Below, piece after piece: positions 51,738 through 60,576 of a DNA stretch of 64,000 nucleotides. Each line of letters begins with the position of its first letter. Within the stretch, counting starts at the first letter, position 1. The DNA is taken from positions 1-64,000 of the forward strand of contig CALRQP020000004.1 of assembly GCA_943370355.1 (NCBI GenBank). The letters run 5' to 3'. The DNA comes from JADCGM01 sp943370355. GTDB taxonomy: Bacteria; Pseudomonadota; Alphaproteobacteria; Sphingomonadales; Sphingomonadaceae. The notes under the pieces were generated by a model that ran no database searches, had not been told where the DNA came from, and saw only the letters and a program-made list of their open reading frames with translations. The position numbers and the translations under genes were made by a program.

Positions 51738-53359
51738 CAGCCTGGCAGGCGGTAATCCCGGAACTGTTCGCGCAGCGTCGACTTCTGCAGCTTGCCGGTG
51801 GCGGTGTGCGGCAGCTCGTCGACGAACTGCACGTCGTCGGGCAACCACCATTTGGCGACCTTGTCGGACAGGAAAGCTATAATCTCGTCTTTTCCGAGTG
51901 TTGCAGACGGACGCTTGATAACCACGAGAAGCGGACGCTCCTCCCACTTTGGGTGCGCAACGCCGATCACGGCGGCCTCGACGATGTCCGGATGGCCGAC
52001 CGCTGCATTCTCCAGCTCGATCGAACTGATCCACTCGCCACCCGACTTGATCACATCCTTGGACCGGTCGGTGATCTGCATATAGCCTTCGCCGTCGAGC
52101 GTGGCGATGTCGCCAGTGTCGAACCAGCCGTCGGCATCGAGCACCTCACCGCCGGCCCCTTTGAAATAACGCTCGATGACCCAAGGGCCTTTGACAAGCA
52201 GATGCCCGGAGGCCTTGCCGTCGCGCGGCAGCTCCCGGCGTTCGTCATCGACGATCTTCATCTCGACCCCGAAGATCGGGCGGCCCTGTTTGCACTGCAC
52301 ATCGAGTTGCGCCTCATAGGGCATCGCCCGTGCGGCGGCGGTCAGCCCGCCAACGGTGCCGACGGGCGACATTTCAGTCATGCCCCAGAGATGCGCGACA
52401 GTGACGCCATAGCGGCGCTGCAAGGTGTCGATCATCGAACGCGGTGCAGCAGAGCCGCCGATCACCACACGCTGAAGTTTTCCCAGATCGCCTCCCGACG
52501 CCTCAAGTTCGGCGAGTATGCCGAGCCACACGGTCGGCACCGCTGCCGACAGCGTGACGCCCTCCTGCAGCATCATCCGGAGCGTCGTGGGCGAGTCCAT
52601 GTTCGGACCGGTCAGCACGAGCTTGGCACCTGCAGCCGCCGCGACATAGGGCAGCCCCCAGGCGTTGGCATGGTACATCTGGACGACCGGCAAGATGCAG
52701 GTTTCGGAGCCGATGCCGAACACGTCCGACACGCCCGCACCCAGCGTGTGCAGGACATTGGAGCGGTGGCTGTAGAGGACGCCTTTCGGTTCGCCTGTTG
52801 TGCCCGACGTGTAGCAAAGGCCGGCCGGCGCTCGCTCGTCGAGGTCGGCCCAGGCGAAGTCGCCGTCCTCTGCAGCGATCAGATCCTCATAGCAAAGCAG
52901 CGGCACGCTACTCTCGGGCATATGCGCGCTGTCGGTCATGACAACGAGATGGCGCACCGAAACCAGTTTTGGCGCGATGGCCTCGACGATCTTCAGAAAC
53001 GGCAGGTCGAAGAACAGAACCTCGTCTTCGGCGTGATTGGCGATCCAGGCGATCTGCTCGGGGAAAAGCCGCGGATTGATCGTGTGCGCGACCGCGCCCA
53101 TCCCCGAAATGCCGTACCAGCATTCGACATGGCGGTGGGTGTTCCAAGCCAGTGTCGCCACCCGGTCGCGCTGCTGCACGCCGAGGCGCGTCAGCGCTTG
53201 CGCGATTCGCTTGGCGCGGCCTTGGACTTCAAGCCAGTTGGTGCGGTGTTCGTCGCCTTCGCAACGCAGTGTCACGATCTCGCGGTCGCCGTGGTACATG
53301 GCCGCATGATCGATGAGCCGCCAGACGAGCAGCGGCCAGTCCTGCATCGAGCCGATCAA
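51734..53359 (-). CDS. Long/medium-chain fatty-acid CoA ligase
   Basis: A 541-residue ANL ligase. The P-loop is GLCYTSGTTGEPKGVLYSH; A5 is LWGMTEMSP, A7 is DGWFDTGDIATL, A8 is RSKDVIKSGGEWISSIELEN and A10 is PHTATGKLQKSTLR. The N-terminal MQDWPLLVWRLIDHAA is typical of the medium/long-chain fatty-acyl-CoA synthetase branch. I use the TTG start at 53359: GGGAGGG lies five bases upstream on that strand and relatives carry the same four extra residues before MQDWPL; ATG 53347 is the alternative. It is convergent with the exchanger gene. Confidence 0.92.
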   Translation of the reverse strand: MIGSMQDWPLLVWRLIDHAAMYHGDREIVTLRCEGDEHRTNWLEVQGRAKRIAQALTRLGVQQRDRVATLAWNTHRHVECWYGISGMGAVAHTINPRLFPEQIAWIANHAEDEVLFFDLPFLKIVEAIAPKLVSVRHLVVMTDSAHMPESSVPLLCYEDLIAAEDGDFAWADLDERAPAGLCYTSGTTGEPKGVLYSHRSNVLHTLGAGVSDVFGIGSETCILPVVQMYHANAWGLPYVAAAAGAKLVLTGPNMDSPTTLRMMLQEGVTLSAAVPTVWLGILAELEASGGDLGKLQRVVIGGSAAPRSMIDTLQRRYGVTVAHLWGMTEMSPVGTVGGLTAAARAMPYEAQLDVQCKQGRPIFGVEMKIVDDERRELPRDGKASGHLLVKGPWVIERYFKGAGGEVLDADGWFDTGDIATLDGEGYMQITDRSKDVIKSGGEWISSIELENAAVGHPDIVEAAVIGVAHPKWEERPLLVVIKRPSATLGKDEIIAFLSDKVAKWWLPDDVQFVDELPHTATGKLQKSTLREQFRDYRLPGC

Positions 53360-53852
53360 ATCACCCTCCCCGAATATTGTCGCTGATCGACGCTAGCGCA
53401 GGCGGTACCTTCGGCTCAATCGGCGACAATCGAAAACGCCGCGAGACCGGCGTCTCCACGCTGCGTCTCTAACGCGAGCCGTGGTCCCGGCCACCGGGAA
53501 TGATCGCCAGTTTTGCATGCCGGTGAATGGCATGCGCCGGGCTGGCTGAACGCGCCTCGCGAGCTACCGGCCCCGAATCATTCGCGGGCATTTGGCAAGC
53601 CAGGTGCACCAGCGCGGCTGACTCCATCCAGTCCGGTTCGACGCAATCCATGTCGGCACCCCCCGGCGCAACCCCCTGATCGGCAGACATTATGCGCCAA
53701 GTGCGGCCGCTGTCTCGCTTGAACTGCCCAAGCAAGCCACGACTCGTCGCAAGTTCGTTACGGTGACCGCTTGACAAGACCGGAACATACCATGAACATG
53801 GAACGCAACGAATCAGATCGGGTTATCCACAGCACGCCTACGGGAGCGGACC
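53360..53852. other. Intergenic region without a firm gene
   Basis: About 490 bases between the ligase and a small membrane gene. One minus-strand frame (53469-53690, 73 codons from ATG) has fair codon usage but no ribosome site and no recognisable domain, so I do not call it. TTGACA at 53771-53776 could be a -35 element for the small gene that follows. Confidence 0.4.
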
Positions 53853-54029
53853 ATGTCGACAATGATTTTGAGCATCGCGCTGAGCATCGGCCTTATCGCA
53901 GCGGCCTTTGCCGTCATCGCGCGGGAGTTCGCGGCACGCTGGCCGCAAATCGAACAGGCGCTGGCGTTCCGGGAGATCGACCAGCCTATGCGGCGGGTAC
54001 AGCTTCAGACGCAGCGATACGCCGCCTGA
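53853..54029 (+). CDS. Small membrane protein (58 residues)
   Basis: A short open frame with a good ribosome site (GGGAGCGG nine bases upstream). The product has one N-terminal hydrophobic helix (STMILSIALSIGLIAAAFAV, about residues 2-21) and a charged, amphipathic tail with WPQIEQALAFREID. It has no recognisable domain. The last 44 bases overlap the 3' end of pssA on the other strand. High-GC codon choice, the clean helix and the ribosome site support translation; conservation is untested. Confidence 0.7.
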   Translation: MSTMILSIALSIGLIAAAFAVIAREFAARWPQIEQALAFREIDQPMRRVQLQTQRYAA

Positions 54030-54777
54030 CCTTGGCATAGGCATTGATGCTGAACAGGATCGAGATCGCATAGGCGACCGCAATCAGCGACAGCGTCATC
54101 CACGGAGCCGAGAACAACCCGCCCGCAACGATTGCCACGAAGGCCAGCGCGAACAGCCGCCATTCGGGGCGAATCCGCAGCTTGCCCCAGGACCAGGTCG
54201 GCAGCGTCGAGATGAGCAGCAGCGCCGTCCCCAGCACGACGACACCGACGAATACCGGTTCGCGGAAAATATCGAAGCCGAGCCAATACCAGAACAGCAT
54301 AGGTGACAGCGTGAGCCCGGCACCGACGGGTGCCGGGACGCCAGTAAAGAACCCTGCCTGCTTGATCGGTCCGTCGGCGGCATCGATGGCCGCATTGAAT
54401 CGAGCGAGCCGCAGCGCACAGCAGGCCGCATGCGCAAGCGCGATGAGCCATCCGGCACCCGGCAGGTTCTGCAGCGACCAGAGGTAGATGATCAGCGCGG
54501 GTGCGACGCCATGCGCAGTCAGGTCAGACAGCGAATCGAGTTCGGCCCCGAAGCGGCTCGAACCCTTGAGCAACCTGGCAATACGGCCGTCGATCCCATC
54601 GAGCACGCCCGCGGTGACGACAGCTGCAATGGCTTTCTCGAAATCGCCGCCGATCGCCAGCCGGACGCCGGTCAGCCCGAAGCACAGCGCGGCGAGCGTG
54701 ATCGCATTGGGAATGAGGGCTCGGAACGGAATCACCCGGCGCAGTCGGACGCGCCGGAGCCGTTCCTCATTGATCAT
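53986..54777 (-). CDS. pssA: CDP-diacylglycerol-serine O-phosphatidyltransferase
   Basis: A 263-residue integral membrane enzyme that makes phosphatidylserine from CDP-diacylglycerol and serine. The CDP-alcohol phosphotransferase signature is VLDGIDGRIARLL with SSRFGAELDSLSD (D-G-x2-A-R-x8-G-x3-D-x3-D), about residues 58-84. Six to eight helices follow. The start overlaps the psd stop as ATGA, so psd and pssA are coupled and together make phosphatidylethanolamine. Confidence 0.95.
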   Translation of the reverse strand: MINEERLRRVRLRRVIPFRALIPNAITLAALCFGLTGVRLAIGGDFEKAIAAVVTAGVLDGIDGRIARLLKGSSRFGAELDSLSDLTAHGVAPALIIYLWSLQNLPGAGWLIALAHAACCALRLARFNAAIDAADGPIKQAGFFTGVPAPVGAGLTLSPMLFWYWLGFDIFREPVFVGVVVLGTALLLISTLPTWSWGKLRIRPEWRLFALAFVAIVAGGLFSAPWMTLSLIAVAYAISILFSINAYAKVRRRIAASEAVPAA

Positions 54778-55517
54778 TGCGACACGCCCTCGGCAGCCGC
54801 TGGATCGCCGATGCGCGCGAGGATCGTCTCGCCGGCAATCGCGCGCTGGCCGAGCACGACCGCAGCACCCGTCCCGGCCGGCAGATACACATCGACGCGG
54901 CTACCGAAGCGAATCAGGCCGACGCGCTGTCCGGCGGCGACGGTGTCGCCCTCCTTGGTGAAGCGCATTATGCGGCGCGCGACCAGTCCGGCGATCTGCG
55001 TGAAGGCCACACGGCTGCCGTCATCGCCGTCGACGATGAAATATTGCCGCTCATTGTCGTCGCTCGCCTTGTCGAGGTCGGCGTTGAGGAATTTGCCCGG
55101 CACATAGACGATGCGGCTGATCTGCCCGGCGATCGGCGAGCGGTTGATGTGGACGTCGAACACCGACATGAAAATCGAAACGCGCTTGCACGGCCCCGGG
55201 GGCAATCCGCCGTCGCCTGCCAACTGCCGCGGCGGCTCGACATCCGAAATCTGGCAGACAAGGCCGTCGGCCGGCGAGACGATGAACCCCTCCCCCCGCG
55301 GTGTGACGCGCACCGGATCACGAAAGAAGGTCCAGACCCAGACCGTGACCCCTGCCATGAGCCAGGCCAGCACATGCCAGAAATGGCCGTCGAGCACGAA
55401 GCCCAGCAGGAACGTGATCGCCGCAGAAATTGCGACAAACTTTATCCCCTCGGGATGCGCGGATGGCAGCCGATATTTGACGGTTGGCGTCGGCACGCCC
55501 TGCGGAAGCGATGTCAT
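54774..55517 (-). CDS. psd: Phosphatidylserine decarboxylase (proenzyme)
   Basis: A 247-residue decarboxylase, of the short PSD-A type, making phosphatidylethanolamine. It self-cleaves at the Gly-Ser in LIRFGSRVDVYLP (about residue 205) to form the pyruvoyl group. Two helices near residues 26-60 anchor it. SVFDVHINRSPIAGQI and YVPGKFLNADLDKAS are conserved blocks. Start 55517 (MTSLPQGVP) is chosen; longer readings are not conserved. It is divergent from the LOG-family gene, 59 bases apart. Confidence 0.95.
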   Translation of the reverse strand: MTSLPQGVPTPTVKYRLPSAHPEGIKFVAISAAITFLLGFVLDGHFWHVLAWLMAGVTVWVWTFFRDPVRVTPRGEGFIVSPADGLVCQISDVEPPRQLAGDGGLPPGPCKRVSIFMSVFDVHINRSPIAGQISRIVYVPGKFLNADLDKASDDNERQYFIVDGDDGSRVAFTQIAGLVARRIMRFTKEGDTVAAGQRVGLIRFGSRVDVYLPAGTGAAVVLGQRAIAGETILARIGDPAAAEGVSQ

Positions 55518-55576
55518 GCTGAACCAATACGCCCTTCGCCCATTGCTGCACAACCATCCCGCCGATAATCGGTGCC

Positions 55577-56116
55577 ATGGCCATTCGATCCATCTGCCTC
55601 TTTTGCGGCTCGCGCGAGGGCAACGACCCTGCCAATGCCGTGCTTGCCGACGCCTTCGGAGCGTTGCTCGCCGCACGCGGGGTCACACTCGTCTATGGCG
55701 GCGGCGGAATCGGCCTCATGGGCCGTGCCGCGCGCGCCGCAATGGCGGCTGGCGGTAAAACGGTCGGCATCATCCCGGATTTCCTAGGCACCGCCGAAAT
55801 TGCGCAGACCGGTCTCAGCGAGCTTCATGTCGTCGAGACGCTGCACGCCCGCAAAATGCTTATGCATGACCGCGCCGATGCGATCGTGGCGCTTCCCGGC
55901 AGCATTGGCACGCTCGACGAGCTTTTCGAGGCCATGACCTGGAAGGAACTCCGCCTGCACGCCAAGCCGATCTGGCTTGTCGGTCCTCCCGGCTATTGGG
56001 CGCCGTTCATGACATTGCTTCGCCATCTCGACGCGCAGGGCTTTGCGCCACCCGACCTGTTCAAACTCGTCGAAGAGCTGCCCGATCTCGATGCGCTTGC
56101 GGCGCGGTTGATCTAG
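55577..56116 (+). CDS. LOG-family (TIGR00730) nucleotide phosphoribohydrolase-like protein
   Basis: A 179-residue Rossmann-fold protein of the lysine-decarboxylase-like/LOG family; members cleave nucleoside 5'-monophosphates and, in plants and some bacteria, release cytokinins. ICLFCGSREGNDPA, LVYGGGGIGLMG and ETLHARKMLMHDRADAIVAL are conserved. The family motif PGGxGTxxE reads PGSIGTLDE here, with Ser replacing the second Gly but the catalytic Glu kept. Cytokinin production should not be assumed. It faces away from psd and precedes icd by 56 bases. Confidence 0.9.
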   Translation: MAIRSICLFCGSREGNDPANAVLADAFGALLAARGVTLVYGGGGIGLMGRAARAAMAAGGKTVGIIPDFLGTAEIAQTGLSELHVVETLHARKMLMHDRADAIVALPGSIGTLDELFEAMTWKELRLHAKPIWLVGPPGYWAPFMTLLRHLDAQGFAPPDLFKLVEELPDLDALAARLI

Positions 56117-56172
56117 GCCGCGCCGCCCTCTACACGCGCGGCAACACGCACAGATTTTGACAGAGGGTCCGG

Positions 56173-57387
56173 ATGGCGAAGATCAAGGTGGCAAAGCCGG
56201 TCGTAGAGCTCGACGGCGATGAAATGACCCGGATCATCTGGCAGTGGATCCGCGAGCGGCTGATCCTCCCCTATCTCGACATCGACCTTCACTATTACGA
56301 CCTCAGCATCGAGAATCGCGATGCGACCGATGATAAGGTCACCGTCCAGTCGGCCAATGCGATCCGCGAGCACGGCGTCGGCGTCAAATGCGCGACGATC
56401 ACGCCGGACGAGGCACGCGTCGAGGAATTTCACCTCAAGAAAATGTGGAAGTCGCCCAACGGCACGATCCGCAACATCTTAGGCGGCGTCGTGTTTCGCG
56501 AGCCGATCGTCATCAAGTCGATCCCGCGGCTCGTGCCGGGCTGGACCGACCCGATCGTCATCGGCCGCCATGCCTTCGGCGACCAATATAAGGCGACCGA
56601 CTTCCTGATCCCCGGCCCAGGCAAGCTGATGATGAAATGGATCGGCGAAAATGGCGAGGAAATCGAACATGAAGTGTTCGACTTCCCATCACCGGGCGTC
56701 GCGATGGGCATGTACAATCTCGACGATTCGATCCGCGACTTCGCGCGCGCCAGCCTGAACTATGGTCTCGCCCGCAAATGGCCGGTGTACCTGTCGACCA
56801 AGAACACGATCCTCAAGGCCTATGACGGCCGCTTCAAGGATTTGTTCGAAGAGGTTTTCAACAAGGAATTCAAGGCGCAGTTCGACAAGGCCAACATCAC
56901 ATATGAACATCGCCTGATCGACGACATGGTCGCCTCGGCGCTCAAATGGTCGGGCAAGTTCGTCTGGGCCTGCAAGAATTATGACGGCGACGTGCAGTCG
57001 GACACCGTCGCGCAGGGCTTCGGCTCGCTCGGCCTGATGACCTCGGTGCTGATGACGCCGGACGGCAAGACGGTCGAAGCCGAAGCTGCGCACGGCACCG
57101 TGACTCGCCACTACCGCATGCACCAGCAGGGCAAGCCGACCTCGACCAACCCGGTCGCCTCCATCTTCGCCTGGACCGGTGGCCTGAAGCACCGCGGCAA
57201 GCTCGACGGAACGCCCGAGGTCACCAAATTCGCCGAAACGCTCGAGCGTATCTGCGTGGAGACCGTCGAGCAGGGCCATATGACCAAGGACCTTGCACTG
57301 CTCGTCGGCCCCGATCAGCCGTGGATGACCACCGAGATGTTCTTCGACAAGATCGTCGAGAACCTCGATCAGGCTATGGGCGCCTAA
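56173..57387 (+). CDS. icd: Isocitrate dehydrogenase (NADP+)
   Basis: A 404-residue type II (eukaryote-like) NADP-isocitrate dehydrogenase of the TCA cycle. KPVVELDGDEMTRIIW begins the fold, and KSPNGTIRNILGG is the substrate Ser/Asn region. LIDDMVASALKWSGKFVWAC and DVQSDTVAQGFGSLGLMTSVL carry metal-binding Asp residues, and AAHGTVTRHYRMHQQG fits the NADP site. Length is standard. Its TAA stop overlaps the opposing monooxygenase stop (CTAA). Confidence 0.96.
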   Translation: MAKIKVAKPVVELDGDEMTRIIWQWIRERLILPYLDIDLHYYDLSIENRDATDDKVTVQSANAIREHGVGVKCATITPDEARVEEFHLKKMWKSPNGTIRNILGGVVFREPIVIKSIPRLVPGWTDPIVIGRHAFGDQYKATDFLIPGPGKLMMKWIGENGEEIEHEVFDFPSPGVAMGMYNLDDSIRDFARASLNYGLARKWPVYLSTKNTILKAYDGRFKDLFEEVFNKEFKAQFDKANITYEHRLIDDMVASALKWSGKFVWACKNYDGDVQSDTVAQGFGSLGLMTSVLMTPDGKTVEAEAAHGTVTRHYRMHQQGKPTSTNPVASIFAWTGGLKHRGKLDGTPEVTKFAETLERICVETVEQGHMTKDLALLVGPDQPWMTTEMFFDKIVENLDQAMGA

Positions 57388-58598
57388 CGCGGCGGCAGAG
57401 CTGGCGACCGGATGTGCTCCGGTCGCACGCCGATACCGACGAGTTGCGCGGGGATGCGCTGGAGCGCCGGGAAGCGGCGCAATAGACGGAACGCTGCTGG
57501 CGGTTGGTCTATCGGGGCCTTGGCACCTAACAACGGTTTGATGATCCGGTCGTGCGCGAGCCGCTGCGCGCCCTGCACCATACGTGTGGGAAACATGCGT
57601 CGCGCCTGAACGCGGTGTAGCAGCGGGTCGGGATCGTCCCCGGCGCCCATCGGCCCGGCAAGGATGTTGGCGGCGGCAACCGCGTCCTGCACCGCGACAT
57701 TGATGCCCACGCCGCCGATGGGCGACATTGCATGCGCTGCATCGCCGATAGCGAGCAGCCCCGGCCTGTGCCAGCGCGTGAGCCGGTCGAGCGCCACGGT
57801 CAGCAACTTGATCTGCTCCCAGTCTGCCAGCTGATCCACGAGCCCCGCGAGCGGCGCTGCCGAGTCCGCCACCGCCGCCCGGAACGCCGGAAGCCCCGCC
57901 GCCTGCACGGTCGACGCGGCCCCCTTAGGAAACAGATAGGCGCACTGCCAATAATCGCCGCGGTCGATCATCGCGACGACATGGCCGGGCCGAAAATAGC
58001 CGGTCGTGCGGTTGTCACGCGTGCGCGCCTTCGTGAGCCGGAACCAGAACACGTCCATCGGCGCGCCAAGGTCCTGAAGCGGCAGCTTTGCCGCGCCGCG
58101 AAGCACCGAGCGACGGCCGTCGGCCGCGATAACCAGCCGGGCGCGGATCGTCTCGCCGCCCACTGTCGTGACCCCCGCGATTCGGCCGCTTTCGCTGACG
58201 ACGTCCACGGCCTCGCAGTTCATCCGCAGCGCGAAATTCGGATAGCGGCGCGCCAGATCGGCCACGCAGTCGAGGAACTCCCACTGCGGCATCAGCGCGA
58301 TGAAATTGGCCGGCGGCGGCAGGCGGCCGAAATCGGCGACATCGAACCGGTCGTTCCCAAACGGGATCGTCAGCTTGCGAACCTTGTCATGCGGCCGCGC
58401 CAGCAAGGTGTCGAGTAACCCCAACTCATCGAACAGCCTGAGCGTCGAGGGGTGAACGGTATCGCCGCGAAAATCGCGCAGGAAATCGCCATGCTGTTCG
58501 AGCACGACCGTTTCGAGGCCCGCCCGCGCGAACAGCAACCCGGCCATCATGCCGGCGGGTCCGCCACCCACGATGAGACAATCGACCAGCTCGTGCAT
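57384..58598 (-). CDS. FAD-dependent monooxygenase
   Basis: A 404-residue class A flavoprotein monooxygenase (PHBH fold). Motifs: the Rossmann start VGGGPAGMMAGLLFARAGLE, VIAADGRRSVLR (the DG motif) and GDAAHAMSPIGGVGINVAVQDAV (the GD motif). It would hydroxylate an aromatic or similar small molecule using NAD(P)H and O2; the substrate is unknown. It shares 60 bases of divergent space with the CPA2 antiporter gene. Confidence 0.9.
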   Translation of the reverse strand: MHELVDCLIVGGGPAGMMAGLLFARAGLETVVLEQHGDFLRDFRGDTVHPSTLRLFDELGLLDTLLARPHDKVRKLTIPFGNDRFDVADFGRLPPPANFIALMPQWEFLDCVADLARRYPNFALRMNCEAVDVVSESGRIAGVTTVGGETIRARLVIAADGRRSVLRGAAKLPLQDLGAPMDVFWFRLTKARTRDNRTTGYFRPGHVVAMIDRGDYWQCAYLFPKGAASTVQAAGLPAFRAAVADSAAPLAGLVDQLADWEQIKLLTVALDRLTRWHRPGLLAIGDAAHAMSPIGGVGINVAVQDAVAAANILAGPMGAGDDPDPLLHRVQARRMFPTRMVQGAQRLAHDRIIKPLLGAKAPIDQPPAAFRLLRRFPALQRIPAQLVGIGVRPEHIRSPALPPR

Positions 58599-58658
58599 TT
58601 AAAGGCTCGTGCTCAGGAAGTGACGGACAAGCCTGTACGCCAAAGCTAAAAGGACGTC

Positions 58659-60440
58659 ATGGCCATAGCGGTATCCTCCACGTCGGCGTTCAGCGATGCG
58701 TTCGTGATCCTCGGCGCGGCCGGGCTGGTCATTCCGGCCTTCGCCACTTTGCGCATCAATCCGGTCGTCGGTTTCATTCTCGTCGGCATGCTCGTTGGTC
58801 CGCAGGGGCTCGGCGGGCTGACCGGCGAAATCCCCTGGCTGCACTGGCTGACGATTTCCGATCCGCCGACCGTCGCACTTTTCGGCGAGATCGGCATCGT
58901 ACTGCTGATGTTCACCATCGGCCTCGAACTGTCGTTCGAACGGCTGCGCGCGATGCGCAAATTGGTGTTCGGGCTTGGGCCGCTGCAGGTCGCGCTGACG
59001 GCGGGCACTGTCGGAGCCGTTGCGGTCGCAACGGTCGGCGCGAGCTGGACGGCTGCGATGACTCTGGGCCTCGCACTGGCGCTCTCCTCGACAGCGATCG
59101 TGCTTCCCATCCTGACGGCGGAGAAGTCGCTGGAGCGCGGTCCCGGGCGCGCGAGTTTTGCGATCCTGCTGTTTCAGGACCTGGCCCTGATCCCGCTGCT
59201 GCTCGGCCTGTCGGTCGCGGCTGGCGGCTTCGAGGCGGGGCATCTGCTGCCGATCGCGCTCAAGGGCATCGCCGCCATCGTGGGCCTTTCGCTCGCCGGC
59301 CGCTACCTGCTGCGCCCGGCGCTGCGCCGCGCGGCACGCACCAAAAGCCCCGAGATGTTCCTCGCCGCCACGATGCTCATCGTCATTGGGTCAGCGGCGA
59401 TCACGGCGGCTGCGGGCCTGTCGCTGGTTGTCGGCGCGCTGCTGGCCGGGCTCATCATCGCCGACACCGAATTCAGCCGGCAGGTCGATGCGACGGTCGC
59501 GCCGTTCAAGGGGCTGCTGCTCGGCGTGTTCCTGATCTCGATCGGTATCGGGCTTGATCTGCAGCGATTGGCCGACAACCCCCTGCCCTTCGTCGCTGCG
59601 ACGGCGGCACTGATCATCGTAAAGTCTGGCCTTGTCTGGCCGCTGATGCGCGGCTTCGTGCGCCGCCGCGCCGGCATGATGCGCGCGTCGCTGATGCTCG
59701 GCCCGAGCGGCGAGATGAGCCTGATCGTGCTGACGGCAGCCGCCTCTGCCCGGATCCTGCCCACCGATATCGCCGCAGCAGGCCAGCTGGTCACGGCGCT
59801 CGGCATGACCGCGCTGCCGCTGCTCGCCCGGCTTGGCAGTCTTGTCGAGACGCGGCGGCGCAAGTCGGCAAAGGCTGACATGCCGCCCCCGCCCGAAGCG
59901 GAGCGCGTCGTGCTCGTCGGCTATGGCCGGGTCGGGCATCTGGTCGGCGAGATGCTCGAACGGCACAATATCCCCTACCTCGCGATCGATACCGACGCGG
60001 ACGAGGTTGCGAAGCACCGCAAGCGGGGCCGCGCGGTACATTTCGGCGACGCCGCCAATGTCGAGCTGATCCGCCACCTAGATCTCGGACAGGCGCGCGC
60101 GCTCGTCGTGACGATGGACAATGCCGACCTCGCCGCACAGGTCGTGCAACTGGCCCGCGCCGATCACCCCGACTTGCAGATCATCGCCCGCGCCCGTGAC
60201 GCCAAACATGCGGCTGAGCTTTACCGGATGGGTGTCACCGATGCAGTGCCCGAGACGATCGAATCGAGCCTGCAACTGTCCGAGGCGGTGCTCGTCGATA
60301 TCGGCGTGCCGATGGGACCGGTGATCGCGTCGATCCACGAGAAACGCGCCGAATTGCGCGCGCAGATACAGGCGCTTGTCCCGGGGCTCGACGCGCCGCC
60401 GACATTGGGGCGGCGGCGATTGCGCGATTCACGGACGTAA
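58659..60440 (+). CDS. CPA2 monovalent cation:H+ antiporter with TrkA-N domain (Kef/YbaL-like)
   Basis: A 593-residue antiporter. About twelve transmembrane helices fill residues 10-395; PVVGFILVGMLVGPQGLGG, ALALSSTAIVLPIL and LLLGVFLISIGIGLDL are family blocks. A cytoplasmic Rossmann (TrkA-N/RCK) domain begins VVLVGYGRVGHLVGEMLERHN (about residue 416) and would sense nucleotide or glutathione signals. It is probably a K+ efflux system; no KefF/KefG partner is adjacent. A palindromic repeat lies between it and alaS. Confidence 0.92.
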   Translation: MAIAVSSTSAFSDAFVILGAAGLVIPAFATLRINPVVGFILVGMLVGPQGLGGLTGEIPWLHWLTISDPPTVALFGEIGIVLLMFTIGLELSFERLRAMRKLVFGLGPLQVALTAGTVGAVAVATVGASWTAAMTLGLALALSSTAIVLPILTAEKSLERGPGRASFAILLFQDLALIPLLLGLSVAAGGFEAGHLLPIALKGIAAIVGLSLAGRYLLRPALRRAARTKSPEMFLAATMLIVIGSAAITAAAGLSLVVGALLAGLIIADTEFSRQVDATVAPFKGLLLGVFLISIGIGLDLQRLADNPLPFVAATAALIIVKSGLVWPLMRGFVRRRAGMMRASLMLGPSGEMSLIVLTAAASARILPTDIAAAGQLVTALGMTALPLLARLGSLVETRRRKSAKADMPPPPEAERVVLVGYGRVGHLVGEMLERHNIPYLAIDTDADEVAKHRKRGRAVHFGDAANVELIRHLDLGQARALVVTMDNADLAAQVVQLARADHPDLQIIARARDAKHAAELYRMGVTDAVPETIESSLQLSEAVLVDIGVPMGPVIASIHEKRAELRAQIQALVPGLDAPPTLGRRRLRDSRT

Positions 60441-60450
60441 TCCCCTGCCC

Positions 60451-60567
60451 GTCATCCCGGCGAACGCCGGGACCTAGTAGCTCTGAGAAGATGCGTGCGG
60501 CAGCACGCGCACGCTCTCGCGTGCATCTGTTGTTTTGCTTCTGGGTCCCGGCGTTCGCCGGGATGAC
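60451..60567. repeat. Palindromic repeat, family B, between the CPA2 antiporter and alaS
   Basis: Perfect 24-base inverted arms: 60451-60474 beginning GTCATCCCGGCG, mirrored at 60544-60567 ending CGCCGGGATGAC. Each arm also contains the mini-palindrome CCCGGCGAACGCCGGG. The centre holds another hairpin-prone stretch with GCAGCACGCGC and TTGTTTTGCTTCTGGG. The sister copy is at 12852-12966. Confidence 0.9.
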
Positions 60568-60576
60568 GGTATTAGC

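Noticed and set aside
53469..53777. A possible minus-strand gene of 73-102 codons
   Set aside because: No ribosome site, no domain, and the longest form needs a TTG start. Codon use is fair, so it is noted only in the intergenic entry.
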